Assembly (NCBI RefSeq): GCF_001243895.1
Contig: NZ_LN851186.1
Coordinates: 3,845,022-3,909,021 of the forward strand
Length of the DNA stretch: 64,000 nucleotides
Direction: 5' to 3'
DNA from: Bacillus testis
GTDB taxonomy: Bacteria; Bacillota; Bacilli; Bacillales; DSM-1321
Part shown: in pieces, positions 23,275 through 33,189 of the stretch
How positions within the stretch are numbered: the stretch's first letter is position 1
Layout: each line of letters starts with the position of its first letter
The notes under the pieces: model-generated
The model's database searches: none
Seen by the model: only the letters and a program-made list of their open reading frames with translations
What the model was told of the DNA's origin: nothing
Program-made: the position numbers and the translations under genes

Positions 23275-24381
23275 TTATTTCCGATCGATAATCTTGATTC
23301 CGGCTCCAAGCAGGACGGCTCCAATCAAGAATAGCAACCCAATGGGCGCCAATAATTCACTCCATGATTGACCGTAAACCGTTGCTCCTTTTAAGGCTTC
23401 CATCCCGTAAGTGACCGGATCCATTTTGGCTAACAGCAACAGAAATTTGGAGGTCACAATCTCAAGCGGCCAATAAGCGCCTCCAATCATAGCCATGGAT
23501 ACGGCAAGAAATGAAATGATCACTTCGAACTGCTTCAGGTTTTTCACCAAAGCTGCGACCATCAATGCGATCGAAATGATTGCAAATGTATAGGGAACCA
23601 GGATGACCAGCGTCTTTCCGAAAGCCCCGTAAAAATTATACTGAAGGACAAACCGGAATAGACAGAACACCAACGCCATCTGGGCATAGCCAACGATAAA
23701 ACTGTAGAGCAGATTGCCGGCATACAGCTCCCATTTTTTCAGGGGAGACAGCAACAAGCGATCCCATACCCCCTGATTCTTCTCAATCAGGATGGAAACA
23801 ACGTTATACGCAATCGTGAATATGACGAAAAACAGCCCGAAACCGAAAATCGCCTGCAGTCTTGAATCATAGCGGAAAGAATCCTTGGCCATGAAGCCTT
23901 TCTTCTCAATCGTGAAAGGTGCCTCTTGATCTAAATGGCTGAGCTGTTGATCGACTTCATCCGCTTTTTGCGGGGAAGATATATTTACTTCCTTTATGGC
24001 ATTTTGACGCTTGTTCAAAGATTGATAGGCTTTCTTGATCTCGTATTTCACTAGTTCATCATTCTTTCCCGCAGCAGATATATAGATGGCAGCAGATTCT
24101 TTATTCAGCTGGATAGCCATTTCGGTTTTGCTCTCATTCACCTCCTCTTTCGCTTTCTTGCTGTCCTCCACCTTGAATTGGAAGGTCTCCGATTGATTCA
24201 ATTCTTTTAGAATAGGCTTCAATTGCTCTTGTGGCAAGGAACTGAACACCGGCACTTCGACTTTCGTCTCATAATTTAATCCGACCATATAGGCAAATCC
24301 GAAAAGCGTCGCTGACATGATAATGAATGTCCACGGTTTGCGGAGTAATAAACGTATTTTAATCATTAGAACAGCAAACAT
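23275..24381 (-). CDS. ABC-2 type transporter permease (second permease)
   Basis: This 368-residue membrane protein has one N-terminal transmembrane helix (about 14–32), a roughly 150-residue extracytoplasmic domain and five or six C-terminal helices, the layout of ABC-2 (YhaP/NatB/DrrB-like) permeases. The conserved late motif MAMIGGAYWPLEIV is present. It starts two bases after the partner permease, in one operon with the ATPase at 25659–26591. The substrate is unknown; drug, lipid, sodium or peptide export are all possible. Confidence 0.9.
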   Translation of the reverse strand: MFAVLMIKIRLLLRKPWTFIIMSATLFGFAYMVGLNYETKVEVPVFSSLPQEQLKPILKELNQSETFQFKVEDSKKAKEEVNESKTEMAIQLNKESAAIYISAAGKNDELVKYEIKKAYQSLNKRQNAIKEVNISSPQKADEVDQQLSHLDQEAPFTIEKKGFMAKDSFRYDSRLQAIFGFGLFFVIFTIAYNVVSILIEKNQGVWDRLLLSPLKKWELYAGNLLYSFIVGYAQMALVFCLFRFVLQYNFYGAFGKTLVILVPYTFAIISIALMVAALVKNLKQFEVIISFLAVSMAMIGGAYWPLEIVTSKFLLLLAKMDPVTYGMEALKGATVYGQSWSELLAPIGLLFLIGAVLLGAGIKIIDRK

Positions 24382-24383
24382 GA

Positions 24384-25652
24384 TTAGTCAGCCTCCTTCC
24401 GCGGAAAAATCAGCACAGCCGCAACCAAAAGGATGATCCCATAGGCCAGCATCGTTGTTAGATACGGGTAAATGGCCCCAACATCGTATTCCTGCGCCAT
24501 CTTCATGAATGCTTTTAAAGCCGCTCCATTCAGGGATAACTCACCTATTTTCTGAAACCAATCCGGAAAAACGTCCAGCGGCACAAAACTCCCTCCTATA
24601 AATGCTAAAACCGACACGACTATCCCGCCAAAGGCATCGGCGATCGATTCTGTGCGGTCCTTGAAACTAAAAGCGGCCAACAGAGACGATAGTCCGCCGA
24701 TGGCAAAACTGAGCAAGAGGGTGATCAATAGAAAAATCGGAATGGACGGAATATCCACACCAAAGCAAAAATGGGCAAACAGATATAGGAGCAGCAATTG
24801 AACGAATGCAATGGCTGATCCGGAAAACAGGACACTTCCCAAATAAGACCACGGAGAAACAGAAGCTAGCTGAATGCGCTTATAGATAAATATCTCTTTC
24901 TCCCGCAGGGCGAAAGAAGCCATTGTTGACGCCACATACAGAACAAACATAGAACTCATGGCGAATGTATAGTAGATGGATGCATTGATTGGTTGTGCGC
25001 CGCTAACCATCTTCTTCTCTACGTTGATTTCTTTATTGACCGCCGCCAAATCAACCGGAAGCCCATTTTTTTGGAGAATGGCTCTAAACGCATATTCATT
25101 GCGTAAATCATCCACCATATTATCGACGATCCCGGCTGAAATCTGTTCATTTTCATTCTCGATGATTGTCAATGTTGGCGGCTGCCCTTCTTTCAGCAAA
25201 TAATAGCGGAGAAAATCATAGGTAAAATGCTCAGGCACCTGGATAACAGCAGAGGTATCTTTCTTCTGCAGAGATTTGCCAACCTCTCCGCTGATCGCAT
25301 GAAATTTTATGTTTTTATGGTTTTCCTCGCCTCCCAGCACCTCCTCTTTCAATATGGAAATCGGCAACATCTGCCCCACTGCATCGGCCAGCTGCTTCTT
25401 CACTGGAGTGGGAATAGAAGCTGACTGGTTCACTTCCTTGATGAATCGCTCTACATCCTTCGTCTCCGAGCCCTCGTCATATAGATAGACCTTTGCTTTG
25501 ATGGCGCTTGTTTCACTATTCATCAGACTCCCAAGGGCGGTCCCTAAAATAGCAATCAACACCATCGGCATAAGGAATAGGGTGAATAATAGATTCTTAT
25601 TCCTTAAAAGCACCAGCATATTCTTCTTGGCCAAATGGATGAACATCTTCAT
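24384..25652 (-). CDS. ABC-2 type transporter permease (first permease)
   Basis: This is a 422-residue permease of the same fold: helix 1 (about 16–38), a large extracytoplasmic segment (about 40–225), then six helices. The family motif region VLAFIGGSFVPLDVFP is near residues 350–365. It follows the ATPase gene after six bases, and its stop is two bases before the second permease. The two permeases are related but distinct, so a heterodimeric channel is the simple model. Confidence 0.9.
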   Translation of the reverse strand: MKMFIHLAKKNMLVLLRNKNLLFTLFLMPMVLIAILGTALGSLMNSETSAIKAKVYLYDEGSETKDVERFIKEVNQSASIPTPVKKQLADAVGQMLPISILKEEVLGGEENHKNIKFHAISGEVGKSLQKKDTSAVIQVPEHFTYDFLRYYLLKEGQPPTLTIIENENEQISAGIVDNMVDDLRNEYAFRAILQKNGLPVDLAAVNKEINVEKKMVSGAQPINASIYYTFAMSSMFVLYVASTMASFALREKEIFIYKRIQLASVSPWSYLGSVLFSGSAIAFVQLLLLYLFAHFCFGVDIPSIPIFLLITLLLSFAIGGLSSLLAAFSFKDRTESIADAFGGIVVSVLAFIGGSFVPLDVFPDWFQKIGELSLNGAALKAFMKMAQEYDVGAIYPYLTTMLAYGIILLVAAVLIFPRKEAD

Positions 25653-25658
25653 TCACCC

Positions 25659-26591
25659 CTAATCTCTCAGGACTCTGCCAGTCAGATGCAGAAATACATC
25701 TTCCAGCGTCGGATTTTTCAGTTCAATACTTGTAATGGCCACCTGCCACTTTTCAGATAAGGCAATGACTAAAGAAAACAAGTTAACATTTTTAGGTGCA
25801 ATTAGTGTTAACTCTGTATCCTTCACCTTTACCGAGCTAATGTCAGCCCTATTTTTCAATTCTTCCACCATTTCTTCTGATGACCGTTCCAGTTTGACGA
25901 CCAGCGTATTTTCTGAAGAGAGTATGCCCTTCAGCTCTTCCGTCGTCCCGGATGCAATAATCTCACCATGGTCCATGATGTAGATGCGGTCACATAGAAA
26001 CTCCACTTCCTCCATATAGTGCGAGGTATACAAAACAGTGATTCCTTTTTCCTCATTGAGTTTCTTAACGGCTTCAAGAATATAGTTGCGCGACTGCGGG
26101 TCGATGCCGACTGTCGGTTCATCCATAATGATCAGCTTTGGATTATGCAGAAGAGCCACCCCGATATTCAGCCTTCGCTTCATGCCGCCTGAATACGTTT
26201 TGACAATATCTTTCCTTCTGTCACTTAAACCGATGAGGTCAAGCACATCATTAACACGCTCGTGCAATTCTGCTTTTTTCAAACCATGAATGCGGGCGAA
26301 AAAAGTCAAATTTTCCTCAGCGGACAATTCTTCATACAAGGCGATTTCCTGGGGGACGACCCCCAAAATGTTTCGCAAATCAGCAGGATTCTTCATAATG
26401 CTTTTCCCATTCAGCAATACATCACCCTTAGTGGGCATTAAGAGAGAAGCAATCATATTGATTGCCGTGCTTTTACCAGCTCCATTCGGCCCCAGCAGGC
26501 CAACTGTTTCACCATTATTCAAGTACATGCTGACATTCTTGACTACACTTTTCTGTTTATATGTTTTCGTAAGGCCAGTCACTTCAAGCAA
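25659..26591 (-). CDS. ABC transporter ATP-binding protein
   Basis: The nucleotide-binding domain occupies about residues 1–215: Walker A LLGPNGAGKST, Q-loop GVVPQEIALYE, signature YSGGMKRRLNIGVAL, Walker B LIIMDEPTVGID and the switch His in LYTSHYMEE. An additional C-terminal domain of about 90 residues is typical of DrrA/NatA-type exporter ATPases. A GAGGAGG Shine–Dalgarno eight bases ahead of a TTG at 26591 (reading MLEVTGLTKTYKQK, 310 residues) favours that start over an ATG nine codons upstream. It is the first gene of the three-gene exporter operon. Confidence 0.93.
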   Translation of the reverse strand: MLEVTGLTKTYKQKSVVKNVSMYLNNGETVGLLGPNGAGKSTAINMIASLLMPTKGDVLLNGKSIMKNPADLRNILGVVPQEIALYEELSAEENLTFFARIHGLKKAELHERVNDVLDLIGLSDRRKDIVKTYSGGMKRRLNIGVALLHNPKLIIMDEPTVGIDPQSRNYILEAVKKLNEEKGITVLYTSHYMEEVEFLCDRIYIMDHGEIIASGTTEELKGILSSENTLVVKLERSSEEMVEELKNRADISSVKVKDTELTLIAPKNVNLFSLVIALSEKWQVAITSIELKNPTLEDVFLHLTGRVLRD

Positions 26592-26631
26592 GTTCCATTC
26601 CTCCTCGGCACTCTTCATCTCCTCTATATTT

Positions 26632-26700
26632 ATTATAAGTTTTTTGAAAAGATAGATAACTATCTTCAGTCATCAATTAATGGCAATAACGTGACTGAAG
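26632..26700 (-). promoter_or_regulatory. Promoter region of the ABC operon with two inverted repeats
   Basis: A -10 TATAAT box (26637–26632, minus) is preceded by a perfect palindrome AAGATAG–TTAT–CTATCTT (26649–26666). That palindrome overlaps a nine-base inverted repeat CTTCAGTCA / TGACTGAAG (26664–26672 and 26692–26700). The -35 box would fall within the palindrome, so it could be an operator for a repressor not encoded nearby. Confidence 0.5.
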
Positions 26701-26739
26701 TCATGGATAGGGGCCACAACAATATCGTTTTAAATCTAT

Positions 26740-26778
26740 ATACAAAAAAAACGCCAGCTTCATTGCTAAGCTGGCGTT
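26740..26778 (-). terminator. Terminator overlapping the prmC 3' end
   Basis: An 11-pair stem (AACGCCAGCTT / AAGCTGGCGTT) followed by T8 on the minus strand begins inside the prmC coding sequence. The last codons and the TAG stop are part of the 5' arm. Confidence 0.9.
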
Positions 26779-27638
26779 TCGGCGAATACCATCCGGTCTT
26801 TGCCGTTGATATCATATTCAATGGTTACCTGCGCAGCAGGCAATGCGGCGCGCAGCAGGCTTGCCACTTGTTCTCCCTGTCCCGCCCCCACTTCAAATCC
26901 GACAAGGGACGGTTTGTTCAATACAGCAGTGAGCTCCTGAACCAGCCGGCGATAGAGATCGAGACCATCTTCCCCGGCAAAAAGGGCGGTATGCGGTTCA
27001 TGTTCAGTTACTACTTCCGACATACTTGCCGCATCACCGACCGGAATATACGGCGGATTGGAAAGGACCACATCCAAGCGCTCTTGAGCTTGTATGAACG
27101 GCTGCAGGCCATCGCCCAACACAAAGGAAACATCTGCATTCAATGCAGATGCATTGCGCTTTGCCATCTCCAGTGCATTAGGCATGAGGTCGCTGAGGAT
27201 CACCTCCAGCGCCGGCATTTCACATTTCATTGTTATGCCGATTGCACCGCTTCCTGTACCGATATCCGCAAGCTTCAACGAGCCTTCGTTCCCCTTAAAT
27301 AACGCGGGAATTTTCTTCAAGGCATGGTATACCAGTTCCTCTGTTTCCGGACGGGGAATCAGTACGTCACCATTTACAGTGAACTCACGCCCATAGAATT
27401 CTTCGTGTCCGATCAGATGCTGAACCGGCACTCCTTCCGCATGCTGATAAACGCCTTCCCGGAACTTTTGCAGCACTTCTTCCGGAACCGCTTCCCGGAT
27501 ATCAGCCAAAAGCTGTGAACGGCTGCACTGAAGATAATGGCGCAACAGCAGCTCCCCCGCATTTTCATCCCGTCCGTTCTCTTTTAAAAAAGAAGAAGCC
27601 CAGTTCAGGGCTTCATAACGATGTACGCTCATGCTCAT
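26766..27638 (-). CDS. prmC: Peptide chain release factor N5-glutamine methyltransferase
   Basis: PrmC methylates the Gln of the GGQ motif in release factors. The 290-residue SAM-dependent enzyme shows an N-terminal helical domain, the SAM loop [14 protein letters not shown] (about 124–137) and the catalytic NPPY motif in [12 protein letters not shown]. Its start overlaps the prfA stop by four bases (ATGA), so it is translationally coupled to its substrate gene. A terminator overlapping the final codons closes the prfA–prmC operon. Confidence 0.96.
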   Translation of the reverse strand: MSMSVHRYEALNWASSFLKENGRDENAGELLLRHYLQCSRSQLLADIREAVPEEVLQKFREGVYQHAEGVPVQHLIGHEEFYGREFTVNGDVLIPRPETEELVYHALKKIPALFKGNEGSLKLADIGTGSGAIGITMKCEMPALEVILSDLMPNALEMAKRNASALNADVSFVLGDGLQPFIQAQERLDVVLSNPPYIPVGDAASMSEVVTEHEPHTALFAGEDGLDLYRRLVQELTAVLNKPSLVGFEVGAGQGEQVASLLRAALPAAQVTIEYDINGKDRMVFAETPA

Positions 27639-28711
27639 TCACCGCTTTCGAGTTTGCTTGCTTGGTCCTCAATGATCAATGCATCGATTACTTCATCAAG
27701 CTTTCCTTCCATCACTTGGTCCAGTTTTTGAATCGTTAATCCGATACGGTGGTCTGTTACCCGATTTTGCGGGAAGTTGTACGTCCGGATCCGTTCGGAA
27801 CGGTCCCCAGTACCGACAGCCAACTTACGGTTTTGGTCGATTTCGGCCTGTACTTCGCGTTGGAATTTATCGTAAACACGCGCACGAAGAACTTTCATGG
27901 CTTTTTCTTTATTTTTTATTTGGGATTTTTCATCCTGGCAGGAAACAACCGTCTGAGTCGGTATATGTGTCAAACGGACAGCAGACATAGTTGTATTTAC
28001 ACTTTGTCCGCCAGGGCCCGATGATGCAAACGTATCGACGCGGATGTCCTTATCATGGATTTCGATTTCCACTTCTTCCGCCTCCGGCAATACAGCCACA
28101 GTGGCGGTAGATGTATGAATGCGGCCGCCTGACTCTGTCTCCGGCACCCGTTGAACGCGGTGGGCCCCATTTTCGAATTTTAATTTCGAATAAGCTCCCT
28201 GGCCATTAATCATGAAAATAATTTCCTTATAGCCACCAAGACCGGTAGGATTCGACTCGATCACTTCGGTCTTCCAGCCCTGCATCTCAGCATAGCGGCT
28301 GTACATGCGGTATAGACTTCCGGCAAACAATGCAGCTTCATCGCCGCCAGCTGCTCCCCTTATTTCCATAATAACGTTCTTATCATCGTTAGGGTCTTTA
28401 GGAATAAGCAGAATCTTCAGCTTCTCTTCAAGCTTTTCCATGGAATCTTCCAATTCGTGTACTTCTTCCTTAACCATTTCTTTCATTTCGGCATCGAGCT
28501 TCTCGTCCAGCATCGACTTTGCATCCTGGTATTGTGTACGCAGCTCTTTATATTGCCGGTATGCTTCGACCGTGTCCTGTATACTTGCCTGTTCTTTAGA
28601 ATAGTCACGTAATTTTTTTGGATCATTTACTATTTCAGGATCACTTAGTAGTTCATTTAATTGATCGTAACGATCTTCTACTGCCTGCAATCGGTCTATC
28701 ACTATAGTCAC
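27635..28711 (-). CDS. prfA: Peptide chain release factor 1
   Basis: RF1 reads UAA and UAG codons and triggers peptide release. The 358-residue protein has the universal GGQ tripeptide in [12 protein letters not shown] (about 229–240) and the expected three-domain length. The start [18 protein letters not shown] is preceded by TCGAGGTG, a modest Shine–Dalgarno. It is followed by prmC with a four-base overlap. Confidence 0.97.
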   Translation of the reverse strand: MTIVIDRLQAVEDRYDQLNELLSDPEIVNDPKKLRDYSKEQASIQDTVEAYRQYKELRTQYQDAKSMLDEKLDAEMKEMVKEEVHELEDSMEKLEEKLKILLIPKDPNDDKNVIMEIRGAAGGDEAALFAGSLYRMYSRYAEMQGWKTEVIESNPTGLGGYKEIIFMINGQGAYSKLKFENGAHRVQRVPETESGGRIHTSTATVAVLPEAEEVEIEIHDKDIRVDTFASSGPGGQSVNTTMSAVRLTHIPTQTVVSCQDEKSQIKNKEKAMKVLRARVYDKFQREVQAEIDQNRKLAVGTGDRSERIRTYNFPQNRVTDHRIGLTIQKLDQVMEGKLDEVIDALIIEDQASKLESGE

Positions 28712-28816
28712 CTCGAGATTTTTCTCTATCTATTTACTGTATTATAGTATAGCAAAAGAATAACAGTCAAAATCCTCCATTTCGCTAAATGGCGAACAGA
28801 ACCGCAGTCTTTTTCC

Positions 28817-29449
28817 TTATTGGTTCATCGCTTGGTCAACTCGATAAGCGCCTAGCCCTTCCATCCCTTTATCATTTCCTGGTACTTCGTGATGGTGGCG
28901 GCATCTTGGTTCATAAGCCTCCGAAGCGCCAACCATAATGATCGGATCATGGTAGTTGGCCGGCTTTCCATCGATTAAACGCTGTGTTTTGCTGGCGGCT
29001 CTGCCACAAACAGAACAAACCGCTTGGAGTTTTGTCACAGATTCAGCCAGTGACATCAAAGCAGGAACAGGACCAAATGGCTCTCCCCGGAAATCTTGGT
29101 CAAGCCCGGCCATAATCACCCGGAATCCTCGATTGGCAAGCTCTTGTGCCACATCAATAATATGTTCGTCAAAGAATTGGACTTCATCGATGGCAATGAC
29201 ATCTAAATCGTTCTCTATGTGAAGGAATATATCTTTCGATTGGTTGATAGGCTTAGCAATAACAGATGTCCCATTATGCGAAACGACCGCCTCTTCTGCA
29301 TAGCGGTTATCAATGCCCGGTTTAAAAACAATTGCTTTTTGGCGGGCAAATTGTGTGCGCTGAACCCTCTTGATCAGCTCTTCCGATTTACCCGAAAACA
29401 TGCTTCCGCAAATGATCTCCATCCAGCCTGCCTGTTTCTTTTCGTACAA
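28817..29449 (-). CDS. tdk: Thymidine kinase
   Basis: This is a type II thymidine kinase of 210 residues in nucleoside salvage. Walker A is [13 protein letters not shown] (about 16–28) and the Walker B/lid region is [12 protein letters not shown]. Zinc-site residues are in [13 protein letters not shown] and [10 protein letters not shown]. No terminator is obvious in the 104 bases before prfA, so some read-through is possible. Synteny prfA–tdk–rpmE–rho agrees with B. subtilis once its intervening genes are removed. Confidence 0.96.
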   Translation of the reverse strand: MYEKKQAGWMEIICGSMFSGKSEELIKRVQRTQFARQKAIVFKPGIDNRYAEEAVVSHNGTSVIAKPINQSKDIFLHIENDLDVIAIDEVQFFDEHIIDVAQELANRGFRVIMAGLDQDFRGEPFGPVPALMSLAESVTKLQAVCSVCGRAASKTQRLIDGKPANYHDPIIMVGASEAYEPRCRHHHEVPGNDKGMEGLGAYRVDQAMNQ

Positions 29450-29715
29450 TGTATATCTCTCTCCTTCCTATGTGAAAGCCTACTAACATAGGTAGCGCTT
29501 CTTCAAAAAACCATATACTCTAGTTTAACCTATATTGTTGTCGATGACCTCTCAATATCACCTATACGCCATAGAAATTTTATACAGTCGCATTTTAGAC
29601 TTTGTAAAATAATGGGGTTGATATGATTGCCTTCAAGCAACAGATGCCTTTCAACTGGTTTAACTGCCATCCTGTTTGACCAACCTTCTTCTAAAAACCC
29701 AAAGGACATAAGATA

Positions 29716-29760
29716 TGCCTTTTCGAAGCAGCAAATAACTTTTGCCGTTTCGAAAAGGCA
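29716..29760. repeat. 45-bp inverted repeat (two nested stems)
   Basis: Twelve-base arms TGCCTTTTCGAA and TTCGAAAAGGCA enclose a second stem (GCAAA / TTTGC). No T-run follows on either strand, so it is not a standard terminator. Function unknown. Confidence 0.75.
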
Positions 29761-29907
29761 CAGGAAAGTGAAACTTTATTTCGATAAGAGGCCTTCCATT
29801 AGCCTACTGCCGAATGGATCTGCCACTCACACTTCTCCGTCTTCACTTTTATATGAAAGCGGGTGTCTTAAAACCCGTAACAAGTATATGGATTCCGGCA
29901 AATTCAG

Positions 29908-29940
29908 AAAAAAAACAGGCAAGAAGAGAACTTGCCTGTC
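29908..29940 (-). terminator. Terminator of rpmE
   Basis: A nine-pair stem (ACAGGCAAG / CTTGCCTGT) followed by T8 on the minus strand lies about 20 bases after the rpmE stop. Confidence 0.9.
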
Positions 29941-29958
29941 TTTAAACCAATAATCGGA

Positions 29959-30171
29959 TTATTGTTGTTTTGTTTTGATACCATATTTTTTGTTGAAGCG
30001 GTCAACACGTCCACCAGCTTCAGCAAATTTTTGACGGCCAGTATAGAATGGGTGACATTCAGAGCACGTTTCAACGCGCACCTCGTCTTTTACTGAACCA
30101 GTTTCAAATTCATTACCGCAAGCACATTTAACTGTGACTTTTTTGTAATTAGGATGAATTCCTGCTTTCAT
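29959..30171 (-). CDS. rpmE: Ribosomal protein bL31, zinc-binding form
   Basis: This large-subunit ribosomal protein is 70 residues from the ATG at 30171 ([16 protein letters not shown]), preceded by a GGAGCTG Shine–Dalgarno. The open frame continues upstream without family similarity. Four cysteines, Cys16, Cys18, Cys36 and Cys39, mark the zinc-containing (C+) type, which in B. subtilis is replaced by a zinc-free paralogue when zinc is scarce. It lies downstream of rho. Confidence 0.97.
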   Translation of the reverse strand: MKAGIHPNYKKVTVKCACGNEFETGSVKDEVRVETCSECHPFYTGRQKFAEAGGRVDRFNKKYGIKTKQQ

Positions 30172-30357
30172 TCTTTTCAGCTCCTTCCGCCCTGACTCAT
30201 TTCCTGAACCAGAGTTATGTTGAAGGTGAAAGGTCTTTCCACCCTCTTGTTGCCCTATATGAAAGGTCAACAATAATCTCATTATAACAAGTCCACAGGG
30301 CAAATGCAACTAAACGATATACTCTTCAATCCCTATTTTTTACCTGTTGCCAAAACT

Positions 30358-31641
30358 TTATTCACTTTTCGTGCGCCGCGATGCCGCAGATTTCATTTCA
30401 ACCTCAAGCATATCGAAAAACTCTTCGTTGCTCTTCGTTTGGCGCAGTTTGCGAAGGAATTTTTCCGTAAAATCAGGCGTATCGGACATCGTTTTCCGGA
30501 TTGCCCATAATTTGTCCAAGTGATCTTTTGGAATAAGCAATTCTTCTTTCCGTGTTCCGGAACGGCGGATATCGATGGCCGGGAAGATTCGTCTTTCGGC
30601 CAGAGAGCGGTCCAAATGCAATTCCATATTGCCTGTCCCTTTGAATTCTTCATAAATCACATCGTCCATGCGGGAACCCGTGTCGATCAAGGCAGTGGCC
30701 AGAATCGTTAAGCTGCCGCCTTCTTCAATATTCCGCGCAGCCCCGAAAAATCGTTTTGGACGGTGGAAAGCTGCCGGGTCAATACCACCGGAAAGCGTAC
30801 GTCCGCTTGGCGGAATATATAAATTATAGGCCCTTGCCAGACGGGTGATGCTATCCATTAGAATGATGACATCCCGCTTATGTTCAACAAGCCGCATTGC
30901 TCTTTCAATGACCAGCTCCGTGACTTTAATATGGTTCTCAGGCAATTCATCAAATGTGGAGCTGACTACGTCGCCGGCAACAGAGCGCTCGATGTCTGTC
31001 ACTTCCTCCGGGCGTTCATCGATCAGGAGGACAATCAATTCCGCTTCCGGATGATTGGTTGTAATAGCGTTGGCGATCTCTTTGATCAGCATGGTTTTAC
31101 CCGCTTTCGGAGGCGCAACAATCAGTCCGCGCTGTCCAAACCCGACCGGAGCGAGGATATCCATTATGCGGGTAGAAAGATTTCTTTGGGTTGTTTCTAA
31201 TTTAATTTGCCGATTAGGGTACAGTGGCGTCAATCCTGGGAAATGGACCCTTTCTTTGGCCGTCTCTGGATCGTCTCCATTGACTGCCTCTACATGAAGA
31301 AGGCCATAATAGCGCTCGTTTTCTTTCGGGGGTCTAACCTTGCCGGATACCTTGTCCCCGTTTCGCAAATCAAAACGGCGGATTTGCGAAGCAGATATGT
31401 AGATATCTTCGGAACTAGGCGAGTAATTGATTGGGCGCAAGAAACCGAACCCTTCGGAAGGAATGATCTCCAATACTCCTTCCATGAAAAGAAAGCCATC
31501 CTGTTCAGCACGGGCTTTCAAAATAGCGAAAATCAATTCTTTTTTGGTTAATTTACTGTAATAGGACACTCTGAATTCTTTTGCTAACTCATAAAGCTCT
31601 TTCAGCTTCATGTGTTCCAGATGGGAAATAGTTAAATTCAT
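30358..31641 (-). CDS. rho: Transcription termination factor Rho
   Basis: Rho is a hexameric RNA-dependent helicase that ends transcription. The start at 31641 ([20 protein letters not shown]) gives 427 residues, the length of B. subtilis Rho. The N-terminal Rho-N and cold-shock RNA-binding domains occupy about 1–125. Walker A is [15 protein letters not shown] (about 175–189), Walker B is [16 protein letters not shown], and the Q-loop/R-loop follows. A good promoter lies about 195–225 bases upstream, leaving a leader long enough for the autoregulation described for B. subtilis rho. Confidence 0.97.
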   Translation of the reverse strand: MNLTISHLEHMKLKELYELAKEFRVSYYSKLTKKELIFAILKARAEQDGFLFMEGVLEIIPSEGFGFLRPINYSPSSEDIYISASQIRRFDLRNGDKVSGKVRPPKENERYYGLLHVEAVNGDDPETAKERVHFPGLTPLYPNRQIKLETTQRNLSTRIMDILAPVGFGQRGLIVAPPKAGKTMLIKEIANAITTNHPEAELIVLLIDERPEEVTDIERSVAGDVVSSTFDELPENHIKVTELVIERAMRLVEHKRDVIILMDSITRLARAYNLYIPPSGRTLSGGIDPAAFHRPKRFFGAARNIEEGGSLTILATALIDTGSRMDDVIYEEFKGTGNMELHLDRSLAERRIFPAIDIRRSGTRKEELLIPKDHLDKLWAIRKTMSDTPDFTEKFLRKLRQTKSNEEFFDMLEVEMKSAASRRTKSE

Positions 31642-31835
31642 ACGTACACCACACTTTTTATTAATAGCAATCATAAATTGGCATTTCATACACATTTAGC
31701 TACAACTTAATAAAGGAAATGAATATAATAGCTTTTTTTAATGAAGAATTAAATGAAGGAAATCGCCAATAAAATTGAAGATTAGAAGGATTATTTTGTA
31801 GATACGGGCCTAAGAATGACCTGCCGCATATCTGT

Positions 31836-31864
31836 ATTCTACTTCTTGCATAGAACAAGTTCAA
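31836..31864 (-). promoter_or_regulatory. Sigma-A promoter of rho
   Basis: On the minus strand, -35 TTGAAC (31864–31859), a 17-base spacer and -10 TAGAAT (31841–31836) are a good match to the vegetative consensus. Confidence 0.6.
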
Positions 31865-32007
31865 TTAGAACCCATTTCCATTGAAATAGAGTAAGCTTAT
31901 TCATTACTTATACCACACATATTCAACTTCGTCTATTTTACTTAAAAATATTCAAAAAATATATTTTTTTGTGACATATAATTCTCTAAAATTCGCTATA
32001 GCGCCGA

Positions 32008-32040
32008 ACAAAATAAAAATGGGCAGCAGCCGCTGCCCAT
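32008..32040 (-). terminator. Terminator of glpX
   Basis: A GC-rich stem (ATGGGCAG / CTGCCCAT, minus strand) followed by TTTTTATTTT lies about 30 bases after the glpX stop. Confidence 0.9.
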
Positions 32041-32068
32041 TCCCCGCCTATGAAGAGCTTATAGCCCA

Positions 32069-33034
32069 CTATGCCTTCATCACCAGGTTCGGCTTTTTCT
32101 TCAGGCTATGCCGGCCGTCCACAAAACGGACAGTGCCCGACTTTGCACGCATAACGATTGATTGTGTTTCTCCGTAGTTAGCCTTGTATTGGACGCCGCG
32201 CAGCAATTCGCCGTCCGTGACGCCTGTAGCGGCAAAAATGGCGTCGTCGCCTTTCACCAAATCATCCATTAGCAGGATTTTATTGGTATCCAGCCCCATA
32301 CGTTTACAGCGTTCCGATTCGCCGTCGTTCTGCGGAAGCAATTTTCCTTGAAGCTCCCCTCCCAGGCACTTCAATGCGACAGCCGCGATGACGCCCTCAG
32401 GGGCACCGCCTGAGCCGAGCAATATATCGACGCCGGTTTGGTCGAATGCTGTGTTGATGGCGCCAGCAACATCTCCATCATTAATCAGCTTAATTCTGAC
32501 GCCGGCTTCTCTTAGTGTATGAATGATTTCATCATGGCGCGGACGGTTCAAAATAGTGGCCACAATGTCTTCAATATCTTTATTTTTCGCCCGGGCAACC
32601 GCACGGATATTATCCATGACCGGCGCCTCGATATCGATTTTCCCCACCGCTTCCGGCCCAACAGCGATTTTATCCATATACATATCAGGTGCATGAAGTA
32701 GATTGCCGTGGTCTGCAACCGCCAGGACTGCAAGCGCGTTCCATCCTCCTGAAGCAACGATATTCGTTCCTTCGAGTGGATCGACAGCTACATCAACGCG
32801 CGGCCCATAGCCGGTTCCCAGTTTTTCATCGATATATAACATTGGCGCTTCATCCATTTCCCCTTCGCCAATGACAACTGTCCCTTTCATCGGAATTGTA
32901 TCAAACACATTTCTCATAGCTGTTGTAGCTGCATCATCGGCCTCTGCTTTTTTTCCTCTACCCATCCAACGGGCAGAAGCTAATGCAGCTGCTTCCGTGA
33001 CACGAACAAGTTCCATCGATAAACTTCTCTCCAC
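32069..33034 (-). CDS. glpX: Fructose-1,6-bisphosphatase class II
   Basis: This 321-residue gluconeogenic phosphatase is of the GlpX type. The metal-binding signatures are visible: [16 protein letters not shown] (about 55–70) and [15 protein letters not shown] (about 82–96), plus [13 protein letters not shown]. It corresponds to ywjI of B. subtilis, located between murA2 and rho. It ends at a strong terminator and so is not co-transcribed with rho. Confidence 0.95.
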   Translation of the reverse strand: MERSLSMELVRVTEAAALASARWMGRGKKAEADDAATTAMRNVFDTIPMKGTVVIGEGEMDEAPMLYIDEKLGTGYGPRVDVAVDPLEGTNIVASGGWNALAVLAVADHGNLLHAPDMYMDKIAVGPEAVGKIDIEAPVMDNIRAVARAKNKDIEDIVATILNRPRHDEIIHTLREAGVRIKLINDGDVAGAINTAFDQTGVDILLGSGGAPEGVIAAVALKCLGGELQGKLLPQNDGESERCKRMGLDTNKILLMDDLVKGDDAIFAATGVTDGELLRGVQYKANYGETQSIVMRAKSGTVRFVDGRHSLKKKPNLVMKA

Positions 33035-33189
33035 TTGTCTTTCCCCTCCAACGAATCATTTAGTATATCACAATTACAGATATATAATAACACATTCAGG
33101 GAAAATATGCAGATAAAGCTATTTTTATCCTATTCCAACTGTTGTTCATGCATATCATTCGAAAAAATCGGCGAAAAGGCTGTTCCAAT

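Larger units (their letters stand above)
29450..29958. other. Gene-free interval between tdk and rpmE
   Basis: An open frame on the plus strand (29627–29953) has no Shine–Dalgarno and an unnatural composition, so I do not call it. The interval contains a 45-base perfect-armed inverted repeat (29716–29760) and the rpmE terminator. Confidence 0.6.
31642..32068. other. rho leader and glpX terminator
   Basis: This gene-free, AT-rich interval holds the rho promoter (31836–31864), about 190 bases of rho leader and the glpX terminator (32008–32040). Confidence 0.6.

Noticed and set aside
29627..29953. 108-codon open frame on the plus strand between tdk and rpmE
   Set aside because: No Shine–Dalgarno or recognisable domain; it spans a large inverted repeat and the rpmE terminator.
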